DNA of 64,000 bases from Oryzomonas sp. (GCA_031292255.1 JARLHN010000034.1:141660-205659); one strand, 5' to 3'; positions 11,401 through 18,816 are shown, numbered from the stretch's first letter. A program made the numbers and translations. The notes: a model not told the origin generated them from the letters alone.

Positions 11401-12325
11401 AGCTTTTGCCGGCACGCTCTCCAGTGCCGTCATCGATACCGACCGCAACTACAGTGACGATGCCGTGTATATAGGCTATACCCGGGCCGACACCACTGTA
11501 ACGCCGAACACCTGGACCAAGGGAGGGGTGTTGCGTCTTCAGACAAAACAAAACCAGGACCCGACAAAGTGGTCTCTGAGCACCCTGATAGACGGCGTTG
11601 GGCCCATCACCACATCCATCGCCAAGCTGCAGAACACAACTGCCTTGAATGGCCAAACTACCGGCATGCTCTGGATCTATTTCGGGACCGGCCGCTATTA
11701 CTACAAGTCGGATCTGAACTCTCCCCCCACGCCGTTCCAACTGTACGGGGTGTTGGATCCCTGCTATTCCGAGAACAGCAACGGGTCACCCACCGGGCCG
11801 ACCAATACCTATGACACCTCGTGCACCGCATCCGTCAACACCGCAAAGCTTGTGAACCAGACCGGTAGCGCCTCCACCGCTCCGGTTGGAACCCTGCCGG
11901 CGAACAGCAGCGGTTGGTATGTGAATCTCGCTTTGTCGGAAACCTATAACGGAAACAGCTACTATGCCGAGAGGGTTATCACCAATCCTGTTGCAAATAC
12001 CAACGGGACCGTATTCTTCAGTTCCTTTCTCCCGTCATCGGACATCTGCGGGGTAGGAGGCAATACCTACATCTGGGCATTGAATTACAATTCCGGAGGC
12101 GCTCCCGCGGGCGCCACAATGCAAGGCAGCCTCATGATGCAGGTTTCGACTGGTGACCTGCAGCAGGTGAGCCTCGCGACGGCTTTCAGCAATCCTAATC
12201 AAAAGGCATATAACAATCGCCGCCTTACGACTCCGCTCCCCGGCATTCCGCCGATTGCATCAGGCATGACGTTGCTGAACAGGCCGCGCGGCACATCAAA
12301 GATAATGCAAATTCAGGAGAAATAA
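5498..12325 (+). CDS. pilY1: PilY1-type type IV pilus tip adhesin, very large, repeat-rich N-terminus
   Basis: PilY1 proteins sit at the type IV pilus tip, prime assembly with minor pilins and act in adhesion. This one has 2275 residues, about twice the usual length. Order: signal peptide (to about residue 37), at least five diverged repeats of about 80-100 residues (pattern near TASYTITPNAGYVL, residues 40-620), a von Willebrand A-like region with DNSAS (about 766) and LIVTDGQPT (about 1288), a calcium-loop-like DQNGDGSV (about 1517), and the C-terminal PilY1 beta-propeller (FVGGNDGMLHAF about 1694, WAFIPMDALPYLKYL). Many cysteines occur in the repeats. The start at 5498 follows GAGGTGG; an in-frame ATG at 5444 with AAGGAAG is also possible. 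Minor pilin genes follow directly. Confidence 0.93.
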   Translation: MKMYGSRLIPSSRAAIRHFMGVAAIMFSLLAATAYGASTNTVTVTQVSGGTITCGSGGTETCSGSACTDTWKQNDTASYTITPNAGYVLVSYTVDGTTTTPTTVYDNSNPYSLSISMSKTNHTLTAAYANTNTVTVVQSGTVQGTVTACPPGTTSWPSTGSASYAVQPTVGSGGASIISSIKVTPTAPMTGTTQTITLAYGGTGYTCSSPLTFPMNERNETLTITYTGSDAVVKTVNTNGSASTTGGSVASCNYYGSDDWQPLATASYSIVPNPGYVLSSISISPATATTSPTGSTQAAGYQCGNYTFLIGAQTQSLTANFTTAVSVAGSIQESYLTSLVNLSCNNTTGVCTATDKTSGATVGTLTSCNGSNSWGQNQTATYMITPGKGFQVFSVSAAGTTTSSPPSGGYTACTNGYTFNAGTGTTLSVNFLPSSYAPIYGTKVDSSGVSGGDILVGGASVVSGSNSPFYATPNAAATATFSIPAGAGIKYVYWTPSGGTLVDVTAMVTCGGSSPVDYTGASGACQFTIPAGSATTPNGTAFTGVGNNGGTVEVVYDKAYTFAVTATTTGCSGSNGGLVNGVVSKTYNVVNGAMVTVTGTAASGYAIKDVTYNNASIGVATSQLGSSYSYSYGPISTSGNTGAYIFTPVFTVNSNSPVSTPVGSTATGTITPGSQQVICGAAILPITITPTAPATLQDVTITSSDGTTIDLGAVTALNSSIASLGSVQKSWTITATFYQAPITSNNYAIVPSFVQSSILPNLLLMIDNSASQYDIQYDSTGQCYDNNAYLNATTYAGYFSNTSYYSYNAANSRFESGASLPSSCTYLTPYFCVNMSGTKPNRAVTNFVASGNFLNYLAMSKLDIQKMILTGGKYDTVNGNLVPETRGCGGKRFAKIIAASQASSGSTESLANLTFVVRGPNASSGTNFNPAVMGGTTNIDIYDYSYANQIATCQTAFNDWATGSNQGTTQNDTNACISSSVTNPLYTSQLQAIHACYYTMVKGNSAPPQGQTNNVESACSSIYTGSPAVSPSSITSNQAGDAICSSVISYAPTNGLDIGYIGSCWNGSGWTSNTCVVNQILNFCSLMNQNQVTDPSSSNAASTSSVGAAMPGFFMDAGINSLGTPAATYLAILKAPSPTGLIAQFANVINFGAMTFNFDGSGSECIDVTTTTTLAPNQIACARHCSNNTALACYFNSDCGTGNSCVTNTKLDGGQIISNITSGGGVGDHSSGLINAVDNITANSWTPWGEAFYDAIGYFANNTTYRLQTSDWNSNTPPPSESCRLNNILIVTDGQPTADQNAAVGALAQQYNDGTTSGYGTCSYYAGSKNVAAMAWIAQNRDIHNLTQPADHTVNNEYITTYIVYSGPQAQSTSDCDPYNLMTKTATDGGSTMFYATDPGTLFTQLQTAFTTIATTSASGTAASILNNSQGSGANLLQAVFYPKKVFTYTDSSGNTQQNTATWIGEMQNLWYYVDPYLGNSTVREDSDQNFMLSLLNDYILNFSYSQNQTVATRYKDQNGDGSVLVNEGTVTFDNLNSLWKAGRSLWNRNQSTDPRNIYTILGTLPANGSALTGVSLQAFASGSGSFSSNTTAQSYLQVSTTSAANTLIDYISGIDQSIYRGRKVTIPNCGINDAESCLREWKLGDIIDSTPKLVSNVSLNNYAAAMPYGYADFTYSLFTNSTNYQQRGMAFVGGNDGMLHAFRLGILDTTPQYTSAGTIDPHSKARLMYPYGSTATSSSNLGREEWAFIPMDALPYLKYLGDMSYPHLYYVDDTVTLADMSIAVPANNNNVSYPNCSAGQYYSCQKLTTLNSDNSLNMSNTSWRTVLIGGMGLGGATRDLTNTSCVDQVSSGTCVKTPISGIGYSSYFALDVTNPHNLPGTAGGVNFLWEFNANGQLGYSLSGPAVVRIGPAGANGRWFAVFGSGPTGPIDTPSHSFYGVSDQNLKLYVVDIATGTLATTIDTGVPQAFAGTLSSAVIDTDRNYSDDAVYIGYTRADTTVTPNTWTKGGVLRLQTKQNQDPTKWSLSTLIDGVGPITTSIAKLQNTTALNGQTTGMLWIYFGTGRYYYKSDLNSPPTPFQLYGVLDPCYSENSNGSPTGPTNTYDTSCTASVNTAKLVNQTGSASTAPVGTLPANSSGWYVNLALSETYNGNSYYAERVITNPVANTNGTVFFSSFLPSSDICGVGGNTYIWALNYNSGGAPAGATMQGSLMMQVSTGDLQQVSLATAFSNPNQKAYNNRRLTTPLPGIPPIASGMTLLNRPRGTSKIMQIQEK

Positions 12326-12326
12326 T

Positions 12327-12866
12327 GTGACGCACGCACAGGAACGTCTCGTGAAAGATGGCGGAAAACCGGCCGGGATCGATGGATTTTCGCTGATAGA
12401 GCTGCTCGTTGTCATAGCGGTCATATCCATCCTGGCTGCCCTTGTTGCTCTTGACTTTCATAGTTGGACCACTAAAAGCAATATTGACTCCCAGGTCAAA
12501 CAGACCGCGGCCGATATCGAAAACGCGCGTATGTCGGCGCAAATGACCAAGCCGTATAAATATGCCATGGTGCTGAATCCCAACGGCTACACCTTTATAA
12601 GCTACAGCAGTGCCGGTGACCCGGGGACTCAGGCTGGTTCGACGAGTCTGCACTACTCGATCCAGCAATTTTCCGGCGGGACGTATTCGCCGCTCAACAA
12701 TTCCACGCTCTTGTTTTCCTCGCTTGGACTCCTTAGCAGCCCTGCATCACCGGTAGTAATTGCCATTACTCCGGGCCAGGGAAATTCGGCGGTGAACTGT
12801 ATATCGATACAAACATTCAAATCAAATATCGGCCAGATTCAGGGGGGCAGTTGTGTGTCTCAATAA
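12327..12866 (+). CDS. GspH/FimU-type minor prepilin
   Basis: This type IV minor pilin precursor has 179 residues. The prepilin peptidase site lies in IDGFSLIELLVVIAV, with cleavage after Gly20 and Glu at +5, followed by the hydrophobic N-terminal helix. The leader is long at about 20 residues. The start is GTG at 12327, three bases after the last base of the pilY1 coding sequence apart from its stop, and AGGAG lies at a suitable distance, so it is coupled to pilY1. It is the first of four minor pilin genes and, with PilV, PilW and PilX, should form the priming tip complex that carries PilY1. Confidence 0.9.
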   Translation: MTHAQERLVKDGGKPAGIDGFSLIELLVVIAVISILAALVALDFHSWTTKSNIDSQVKQTAADIENARMSAQMTKPYKYAMVLNPNGYTFISYSSAGDPGTQAGSTSLHYSIQQFSGGTYSPLNNSTLLFSSLGLLSSPASPVVIAITPGQGNSAVNCISIQTFKSNIGQIQGGSCVSQ

Positions 12867-13239
12867 ACGTGGTTTCACTCTGATTGAGCTTCTCGTCTCC
12901 ATATCTATTCTCAGCGTGGTATTTTTGGGACTTTTCAAGGCCCTTTACGCATCCATTGACTACAACATGGTAAATATGCTGAGAGCCGAAGGAGTCACAT
13001 ACGGTGACGAAATCATGACTCAAGAGATGCTGAAGCCTTTTGCTGCGATTTCAACGAATACGCGCACATACACCTCTACGCGGGCGATTGCACTTGCGTT
13101 CAAATCGTTTTCAGCTACCCGGACCAATGTCGCCGAATCGACGAATACGACTAGCGTGCAGATTAATGTGCGCTGGCAGTATAAGGGGATTCCTTATTCG
13201 CATTCCGTATCATCAATGGTTACAAATCCCAATCAGTGA
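12853..13239 (+). CDS. pilV: PilV-type minor prepilin
   Basis: This short prepilin has 128 residues. The leader MCLNKRG is followed by FTLIELLVSISILSVVFLGL, a class III signal peptide with Glu at +5. The GTG start at 12853 lies 14 bases inside the end of the preceding pilin gene, with AGGGGGG upstream, so translation is coupled. Assignment to PilV rests on the N-terminal motif and on the order between GspH/FimU and PilW genes. Confidence 0.85.
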   Translation: MCLNKRGFTLIELLVSISILSVVFLGLFKALYASIDYNMVNMLRAEGVTYGDEIMTQEMLKPFAAISTNTRTYTSTRAIALAFKSFSATRTNVAESTNTTSVQINVRWQYKGIPYSHSVSSMVTNPNQ

Positions 13240-13258
13240 GTGACAGGACGCCTAACAT

Positions 13259-14569
13259 ATGAAAACATCCACTACTTGTACACCGACGCGGCGTTTCCAA
13301 AAAGGCGTAACCATGATCGAGATGATTGTGGTGATGTTTATATTTTCGATATTTATTATGTTGCTCGCGAATTCTTTCGGCACGATCATGAAATACTCGT
13401 CACGGTTCACGAAAGGCGAAGAAAGCAATATTGAGGGCGTCGTCGGGTTGGAGATGCTGCGACACGACATTGAGTCGGCCGGTTACGGTCTCGCCACATC
13501 GTTTTCTAATAATGTGAACCCGACCTATCTCGAAGCGACGACTGCTCCGCCCAACTTGTTGAATGATGCCGGCATGGCCCCGCCGTTACCGCGGGCGATT
13601 GTGGGGCTTGGCGGCAAAACCGGCATGTTGAATACCGCGACTAATGTCGGGAGTGACGGTTCTACCTATACCACGCTAGCCGGGAGCGATTATCTCACGA
13701 TCAAGAGTGCCTCTTTGGGGATCCAGGACACGCAGCAGAAGTGGACGTATATTACCTACTCCAGTGTTCCGGCTCCGCCAAAAGTCTGGACATCGGGCAA
13801 CCTCATAAACGGAGACCAGGTGATTGTGCTGCGCCGTTCGATTGCTTCCTCCGGCCTTGCAGATTACCAATTGGTGTTCAACCCGGGAACGCCGAACAAC
13901 TATTGGACAACCTTTGCAAGCGCCGGCCTTCCTCCAATTTACTCACCGGCAACGGCAAGCGATATCAACTACGTTTACGGAATTGCCGCAAGCGGTAATC
14001 TCGGCATGCCGTTCAACCGGGCCGACTATTTTGTGGCAACCCCCAACACTGGTGCCACCACTGGCAATCTCCCTGTCTATTGCGCGCCACACACCGGAAT
14101 TCTTTACAAGGCATTGGTGAACCATGCCGACGGCAAGCTGCTGTATCAGCCGATTTTGGACTGTGTCGCACGGATGCAAGTGGTCTTGGGTTGGAGCATG
14201 CTCGATTCGGGCGGCAATGTTATCACCAGCTCCAGCATACTTGGCACAGGAGCAATAGATACCTGGACTAGCGTTGATGGCAATCAGGTCAGCAGTTCAG
14301 GTGGTGTTACACGGGCACAGATGATTGCAGCCCTGGCTGACCCAGGCCAGATACGGACAAAACTAAAAGTGGTGAAAATCTACATTCTGGCCCAGAATGG
14401 TAAACTGGACACAAGCTATACAAGCCTTTCATCGTACAATTTATACGACCCTCTGGTTGAAGGCTCGACGCCGGGAAGTACCTATACCCTGACTAGTGAT
14501 ATGTTGAATTACCGCTGGAAGGTGTACGAGTTGATGGTTCGCCCCAAGAATCTGCAATCCAATCAATAG
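13259..14569 (+). CDS. pilW: PilW-type minor prepilin
   Basis: This minor pilin precursor has 436 residues. The cleavage site is in FQKGVTMIEMIVVMFIFSI (Gly then VTMIEM, Glu at +5), followed by a long globular domain typical of PilW, the largest minor pilin. It sits 19 bases after pilV and 51 before pilX. The C-terminal half includes KLKVVKIYILAQ and YRWKVYELMVRPKNL, a pattern typical of the PilW C-terminus. Confidence 0.88.
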   Translation: MKTSTTCTPTRRFQKGVTMIEMIVVMFIFSIFIMLLANSFGTIMKYSSRFTKGEESNIEGVVGLEMLRHDIESAGYGLATSFSNNVNPTYLEATTAPPNLLNDAGMAPPLPRAIVGLGGKTGMLNTATNVGSDGSTYTTLAGSDYLTIKSASLGIQDTQQKWTYITYSSVPAPPKVWTSGNLINGDQVIVLRRSIASSGLADYQLVFNPGTPNNYWTTFASAGLPPIYSPATASDINYVYGIAASGNLGMPFNRADYFVATPNTGATTGNLPVYCAPHTGILYKALVNHADGKLLYQPILDCVARMQVVLGWSMLDSGGNVITSSSILGTGAIDTWTSVDGNQVSSSGGVTRAQMIAALADPGQIRTKLKVVKIYILAQNGKLDTSYTSLSSYNLYDPLVEGSTPGSTYTLTSDMLNYRWKVYELMVRPKNLQSNQ

Positions 14570-14620
14570 CGCCATGATGTGCGATTGATACATGCCAAAC
14601 AAAGAAAGGGCCTGAAGGGC

Positions 14621-15250
14621 ATGCTCAAGATACTTGATAACAAACGGGGAATAGCACTCGTCACGACCCTCATGATGACGCTCATTGCCCTCACCATGAT
14701 TATGACGGTGCTGTATACGATGACAGTCAGCACTAAACAGAGCGGTTTGGCCAAAAGTTACAAAACCGCCTTGGGAGCCTCATACGGCGCCAGCGAAATT
14801 ATCATTAAGGATGTTGTGCCGCAGCTATTGCTGAATTCCAACCTCACCAACTTTATTCCGACCGTTACCGGTAATTTCCTGGCTTCCCTGAACCTGCAGG
14901 TGCTCTCCTCGCAGGCCTGCATCAGCGCAAAACTGCAGCAGAAATCCGGTGCGTGGCCGGCTGTCTGCGGTTCTGCGCCCACTACCCTGAAACCAAAGGA
15001 ACAGCCCGACTTCCAGTTTACTGTGCCGGGAACAGGTTCCGTCGGCTATACGGTCTACTCGAAGATCGTAGACACCGTTCCCGGCAATTCCGACATGAGT
15101 GGCGTGAATCTATTGGGAGAGGGTGTTGCGGAGAGTACAAACAGTATTACCCCACCACACTATCCCTATGTGTACCGGATGGAAATCCAGGCCGAGCGAG
15201 CGTCCAACCCATCGGAAAATGCACGGTTGTCCGTTGTCTATGGATATTAA
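14621..15250 (+). CDS. pilX: PilX-type minor pilus assembly protein
   Basis: This protein of about 209 residues begins MLKILDNKRGIALVTTLMM, the usual PilX N-terminus (NxRGxALV), followed by a hydrophobic helix and a Tyr/Ser-rich globular part that ends with VYRMEIQAERASNPSENARL. It lacks the Glu at +5 found in most pilins, as PilX proteins often do. The ATG at 14621 has GAAGGG upstream and fits family starts better than the upstream in-frame GTG at 14579. It completes the gspH-pilV-pilW-pilX set behind pilY1. Confidence 0.85.
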   Translation: MLKILDNKRGIALVTTLMMTLIALTMIMTVLYTMTVSTKQSGLAKSYKTALGASYGASEIIIKDVVPQLLLNSNLTNFIPTVTGNFLASLNLQVLSSQACISAKLQQKSGAWPAVCGSAPTTLKPKEQPDFQFTVPGTGSVGYTVYSKIVDTVPGNSDMSGVNLLGEGVAESTNSITPPHYPYVYRMEIQAERASNPSENARLSVVYGY

Positions 15251-15668
15251 TAGATACATCGAGGCGGAGCTGGGGATTGCGCATCACAGCATGAATGGCC
15301 CATTGCTGCGAATGTGTGCGGTTTCGGTTGCGCTGCACGTTCTGGTCGTATACTTCGTCATGAGGGACCATCTAGCCAAAACAAGCCTTGCGCCCATGGA
15401 GGGGCCTGTCATGATCGATGTTATGGACGACCTGCCACACTCTGAGCAAGCGCCGCCGGTGAAGGCGATGCCAGCGAATGCGCCTTTAGTACAGGGAATT
15501 ACGGGCGCTGCTTCGCCGCAAAAAAGAGTAGTTATCATTCAAGGGGAACCTCAGGCCATGACAAGGCGTATTGTAATGCAGGGACCTGGTGGCCCTGTCC
15601 CTTATCAGCAAAGACGTAGCGAAGGCCGGGGAGCGCAATCCGTGTTCTCGAATGTATCCTCTCGATGA
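15240..15668 (+). CDS. Small single-pass membrane protein, TonB-like N-terminus
   Basis: This reading frame of 142 residues overlaps the end of pilX by 11 bases. It has one strongly hydrophobic helix (MCAVSVALHVLVVYFVM, about residues 25-41) and then a Pro/Ala-rich periplasmic stretch, which is the layout of a TonB or energy-transducer N-terminus. The TonB C-terminal domain is absent. No good Shine-Dalgarno precedes the ATG at 15240 or the alternative at 15291. It may be a pilus-locus accessory protein; function is not known. Confidence 0.5.
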   Translation: MDINRYIEAELGIAHHSMNGPLLRMCAVSVALHVLVVYFVMRDHLAKTSLAPMEGPVMIDVMDDLPHSEQAPPVKAMPANAPLVQGITGAASPQKRVVIIQGEPQAMTRRIVMQGPGGPVPYQQRRSEGRGAQSVFSNVSSR

Positions 15669-15816
15669 TGTGGTGCGGGATAGTCGGCGATCTTTAACGG
15701 GTGGCGCGTCTAAGCTGCAAGAGTCAAAATCTTTTACATACGGTAGTGTTCATGGTTGCCCAAAGAAAGTTGCAATAATTTCAGGTTGGCTCCGTGGTTG
15801 GATTCATTCGTCTATC

Positions 15817-16332
15817 TCACGTGCAGCCCATACGGTCAATTCTCAGTAGGACGACGTCATTGACTTTCTCTGTGGAAATCACAAGTCGGGCTTCTTGACA
15901 ATTATCCTGCGTACCCTGATTTAGTTGTGCGGGAAGTTTTACATGGCTCATGCCCGACTGGAAGGTGTTCATTACCGTGTTTCTGATGGTGCAGCCATCG
16001 CAATGGGAGGTTTTGCCGCAGCCTTCCGGCAGTTTTGCAAAAGCGCACTCGAACACATCACCAGCATTGGCTCCCTCGATATCCGACGCGTCTTTGTGCA
16101 GTAGCGCTTGAGCCTGCTTGTTTGCGCAGCTTACTTTCCCCATTGCGTCGGCCACAACTACTGGCGCAGCGAGGCTATCGAGAAATTCCATCAGGGTAAC
16201 TCTCTGCGTCAGTGGCCCAAAGATCTTGATCGCGCATTCCCGGCAGATTCCGTGCGTAATGGTATCATCCGAATTGCTCTCCGTGGCGGTGGCTCCCATG
16301 TCAATTTTGCACCAGGCGCATATTCTTCTCAT
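15817..16332 (-). CDS. PAS-domain protein with N-terminal CxxC pairs
   Basis: This cytoplasmic protein has 171 residues. The N-terminus holds two cysteine pairs, RRICAWCKIDMG and THGICRECA, arranged like the short CxxCK...HGICxxCA module seen at the end of some Geobacter signalling proteins and likely to bind zinc. A PAS fold follows (LAAPVVVADAMGKVSCANKQA, about residues 60-150) with more cysteines (CGKTSHCDGCTIRNTVM). No output domain is present, so it may be a sensor subunit for another protein. AGGAG seven bases before the ATG at 16332 fixes the start. Confidence 0.7.
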   Translation of the reverse strand: MRRICAWCKIDMGATATESNSDDTITHGICRECAIKIFGPLTQRVTLMEFLDSLAAPVVVADAMGKVSCANKQAQALLHKDASDIEGANAGDVFECAFAKLPEGCGKTSHCDGCTIRNTVMNTFQSGMSHVKLPAQLNQGTQDNCQEARLVISTEKVNDVVLLRIDRMGCT

Positions 16333-16397
16333 CGTAAGCTCCTGACCAGCGATTGCCTCAATACCTGGCAAATACACCGAAATGTCGCCGGCTTCAT

Positions 16398-16484
16398 GTC
16401 TGTATGGTCGATATCCGGATAAAGTTCCATGAAGCACTTCGGGCATATCCCGCGACTGAAAAGATACTGATCTGGAAAATGGCC
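16398..16484 (-). pseudogene. Fragment of a CxxC signalling-protein tail (GICPKC module)
   Basis: The minus strand encodes GHFPDQYLFSRGICPKCFM followed by ELYPDIDHTD, close to the C-terminal module of Geobacter PAS or response-regulator proteins (SHGICPDCAKKLYPD pattern). The rest of such a protein is missing, and the frame runs only from 16544 to 16329, into the start of the neighbouring PAS gene. It is probably a decayed relative or a leftover of rearrangement next to a gene that carries the same module intact. Confidence 0.35.
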
Positions 16485-16656
16485 AGCGTGAACAGGAGCC
16501 CTCTTGAATTTCATTGATCTATGCGGAATGACGTTGAAATTCATGTTTGTCGTATCGTGGATGGTGTCGTAGCTTGACCGCTAAGACTTCCTGTAGGTGA
16601 AGTTTAACACAGGAAAATCGGCAAATGTGTGATTTCTGCACAATATTTCAATAAAT

Positions 16657-16684
16657 AAAAAAAACGAGGCCACAATCACCTCGT
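16657..16684 (-). terminator. Intrinsic terminator of mpg
   Basis: On the minus strand the stem ACGAGG/CCTCGT (16664-16669 with 16679-16684) is followed by eight T residues. The stem begins in the last codons of mpg and spans its stop. Confidence 0.8.
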
Positions 16685-17371
16685 CTTTTGAGATTTGGTG
16701 ACGCGCCCCCTTGCCCCCTCGCTTTGAAAAGAAGCCTTCGTTACGAATGGATTCCCTTTCAGGTAAAACCTCCACTCTAAATCCCGCGCGTTGCCGGCGT
16801 ACTCGATATTGAGCCGCCTGGATGCTCCAACTTCCCCTGCGGTGGGGATCTCCGCTTCCTGCACAAAAAGCCTCTTGTCGCACAGGTCCGCTCCGTAGAG
16901 ATCAGCGCCTATCTCCATGGCCTGACAGAGCTTTCCGGGGCCGTTCGTAAGATTCATCAGGCTCTCCGGATTTTTCAGCCCCCTTCTCGCCTGCATTATT
17001 TCCATTCCCCGTACCGGCTGGAGGGCTCGGATCAAAACGCATTCCGGTACTCCCTCCTTTTGTGCGGTAACATTCATGCAGTTGTACATGCCGTAGATCA
17101 GATAGACGTATGCCCGTCCTCCCGGTAGATACATGATCTCCGTACGCTTGCTGCGTAGGCCGCCAAAGGCGTGAGAAGCGGGGTCGGTTACGCCCATATA
17201 GGCTTCGGTTTCGACGATAACTCCCGATGTAATGCCGCCTGATGAGCAGTGAACCAATTCTTTGCCGATAAGCTCCTGCGCCACCTGGATGGCATCTCTC
17301 AAATAAAATTCGCGCGGCAGAGGCTTACAGACCGCGGCAACTCCGTTACCTGGGGGAATTCTGGGGATCAT
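16676..17371 (-). CDS. mpg: 3-methyladenine DNA glycosylase (AAG/MPG family)
   Basis: This enzyme removes alkylated purines such as 3-methyladenine in base excision repair. The 231 residues carry the family motifs: LIGKELVH, IVETEAYMGVTDPASHAF (catalytic Glu in the ETEAY loop), MYLPGGRAYVYLIYGMYNC, VLIRALQPVRG and NLTNGPGKLCQAM. The start at 17371 gives normal family length but has no clear Shine-Dalgarno, and the frame continues open upstream to 17599 through transposase debris. The original upstream region may have been replaced by that debris. Transcription ends at a clear terminator at the stop codon. Confidence 0.93.
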   Translation of the reverse strand: MIPRIPPGNGVAAVCKPLPREFYLRDAIQVAQELIGKELVHCSSGGITSGVIVETEAYMGVTDPASHAFGGLRSKRTEIMYLPGGRAYVYLIYGMYNCMNVTAQKEGVPECVLIRALQPVRGMEIMQARRGLKNPESLMNLTNGPGKLCQAMEIGADLYGADLCDKRLFVQEAEIPTAGEVGASRRLNIEYAGNARDLEWRFYLKGNPFVTKASFQSEGARGRVTKSQKTR

Positions 17372-17420
17372 ATTTGATTGTTCTGCCCTCAATGTTGGTC
17401 CCGGCTTTTGCGGACACAAC

Positions 17421-17549
17421 GTCCGGCCACGATGTACCGATAGAGTCATGGTGATCGTCCTCGCAGAAAATAGGTTTGTTGCCGGCGATTGCGCGTTGGG
17501 TGACGTGGTGGGGAGTGCCGGGTGCTCTGACTCGTGCGATTCGTGCCAT
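17421..17549 (-). pseudogene. Remnant of a REP-associated (Y1/IS200-like) transposase N-terminus
   Basis: The minus strand begins MARIARVRAPGTPHHVTQRA, the standard opening of REP-associated tyrosine transposases, including the HxH-like HHVTQR segment. Similarity fades after about 40 residues and the remaining 250 or so residues are absent. The fragment lies just upstream of mpg. Confidence 0.7.
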
Positions 17550-17551
17550 AA

Positions 17552-17590
17552 GGGGAGGATAGCAGAGGCCGGCAGGCTGTCAATTGAATA
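17552..17590. repeat. 39-nt repeat beside transposase remnant (copy 1)
   Basis: This segment matches 21925-21963 in the same orientation at 33 of 39 positions (core GGAGGATAGCAGA). It sits directly upstream of the transposase remnant, so it is probably part of the mobile element's flank. Confidence 0.6.
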
Positions 17591-17598
17591 GATTGTCA

Positions 17599-17624
17599 CC
17601 AGAATTCTGGTCGTCAGAATTCTG
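17599..17624. promoter_or_regulatory. Tandem CAGAATTCTG palindromes between mpg and fecR-domain gene
   Basis: CCAGAATTCTGG at 17599-17610 is a perfect palindrome, and CAGAATTCTG recurs at 17615-17624, a 15-nt period. The site lies upstream of the signalling operon start at 17714. It may be a dimeric repressor operator, or the palindrome of a REP-like element linked to the transposase remnant. Confidence 0.4.
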
Positions 17625-17713
17625 GCTAGGTCAGTATTTGGTTGTATGCATGATTTTTTGGCTGTAAAATCATTTTCAATGTATTGAAGTCATATTCCAT
17701 ACACGGAGGCCCT

Positions 17714-18163
17714 ATGAAAATTGACAAACTTGGGCTAATACTCTATTTGCTGGCGATATCTCCGGCTGTTGCCGCGAATCAACAGCCGGATGCCATCGGT
17801 CATATCCAGACGCTTAAAGGTGCGGTATCTATCCAACGAGGTAGTAACAATTTATCTGCTTCTGTTGGAATACCGGTATTATGTAACGATACGGTTCGGA
17901 CCGGGAAAGCGGCTGCAGCCAGTGTGGTAATGTCCGATGATTCAACTCTCGCCCTTGGTCCTAATAGCGAACTCGCGCTGAAGGATTATATCTTCAATCC
18001 CAAAGAAGGAAAGTTTAGCTTTGTAACTCGTATGGCAAAGGGAACTTTTTCCTATCTTTCCGGCATTATTGGCAAGTTATCCCCTGGTTCTATCAGAATT
18101 GAAACTCCAGAAGCTACAATAGCAGTACGCGGTACAAAACTGCTGGTTTCGGTAGAAGAATAG
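17714..18163 (+). CDS. Secreted FecR-domain protein
   Basis: This protein of 149 residues has a signal peptide (cleavage near ISPAVAANQQ) and a FecR domain (IGHIQTLKGAVSIQRG, then VMSDDSTLALGPNSELALKDY and IETPEATIAVRGTKLLV). FecR-like domains act in the periplasm and often pass a signal to a membrane partner. The start at 17714 follows ACGGAGGCCCT. The gene is first in a compact operon with an OmpA lipoprotein (35 bases on) and a CHASE2/HD-GYP enzyme, so it may feed a periplasmic signal to CHASE2. This is inferred from gene order. Confidence 0.85.
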   Translation: MKIDKLGLILYLLAISPAVAANQQPDAIGHIQTLKGAVSIQRGSNNLSASVGIPVLCNDTVRTGKAAAASVVMSDDSTLALGPNSELALKDYIFNPKEGKFSFVTRMAKGTFSYLSGIIGKLSPGSIRIETPEATIAVRGTKLLVSVEE

Positions 18164-18198
18164 AAGTCGTTTATTTTGTTCATAATTAGGAGCTTCTG

Positions 18199-18804
18199 AT
18201 GAACAAGTATGTAACCGTTATTCTCGTGACCTTTTTATTCTTTCTTGTTGTTTCTGGATGTGCCTCTCGTAACATAGTAGTATTGATACCCGATCCAAAT
18301 GGTCATGTCGGCAAGGCTGAAGTGATCACTGATGGCGGAAAACAGCTGCTGGAAAAGTCTTATGGAATGACAACCGTCACAAGTAGATCGTCTGTTCCCT
18401 CATCCGTCACCATTGTTTCGCCGGAATACATTGCTGCCACGTTTGCGGATGTCTTGGCAATTGAGCCGTCTCCCGCAGAAAAGTTCATTCTCTATTTTAA
18501 TTCAAGCACTGTCGATCTTGTTCCTGAATCTCGATCGGTCTTTACTGCGATGGTTGCGTCCATAAAAAGGCGTGGGGCAATTGCTATCAGTATCAGTGGT
18601 CATTCTGACGCCACCGGTTCGACAGAACTTAATGATAAGCTATCCTACAACAGGGCTCATACCATTAGCAAAATGCTTATGCAGCAGGGAGTCAGCTCAG
18701 ACATAATGACGGTTACTTCTCATGGTAAAGGAAATCAGCTTATTCCGACCGCCGATGGCGTTTCCGAGCCACGTAATCGCCGCGTCGAGGTTATCGTTCG
18801 CTAG
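18199..18804 (+). CDS. OmpA-family outer-membrane lipoprotein
   Basis: This lipoprotein has 201 residues. The lipobox is VVSGC (Cys at about residue 21), followed by an unclassified region and a C-terminal OmpA peptidoglycan-binding domain (about residues 95-200: FILYFNSSTVDLVPES, SISGHSDATGSTELND, LSYNRAHTISKML, PRNRRVEVIVR). It should anchor the outer membrane to peptidoglycan. Its place between a FecR-domain protein and a CHASE2 sensor suggests envelope-state sensing. Confidence 0.88.
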   Translation: MNKYVTVILVTFLFFLVVSGCASRNIVVLIPDPNGHVGKAEVITDGGKQLLEKSYGMTTVTSRSSVPSSVTIVSPEYIAATFADVLAIEPSPAEKFILYFNSSTVDLVPESRSVFTAMVASIKRRGAIAISISGHSDATGSTELNDKLSYNRAHTISKMLMQQGVSSDIMTVTSHGKGNQLIPTADGVSEPRNRRVEVIVR

Positions 18805-18816
18805 CAAAGATAATTG

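Noticed and set aside
15589-15849. Plus-strand frame after the small pilus-locus membrane protein
   Set aside because: Composition is unlike neighbouring proteins, there is no ribosome site, and it overlaps the end of the PAS gene on the other strand.
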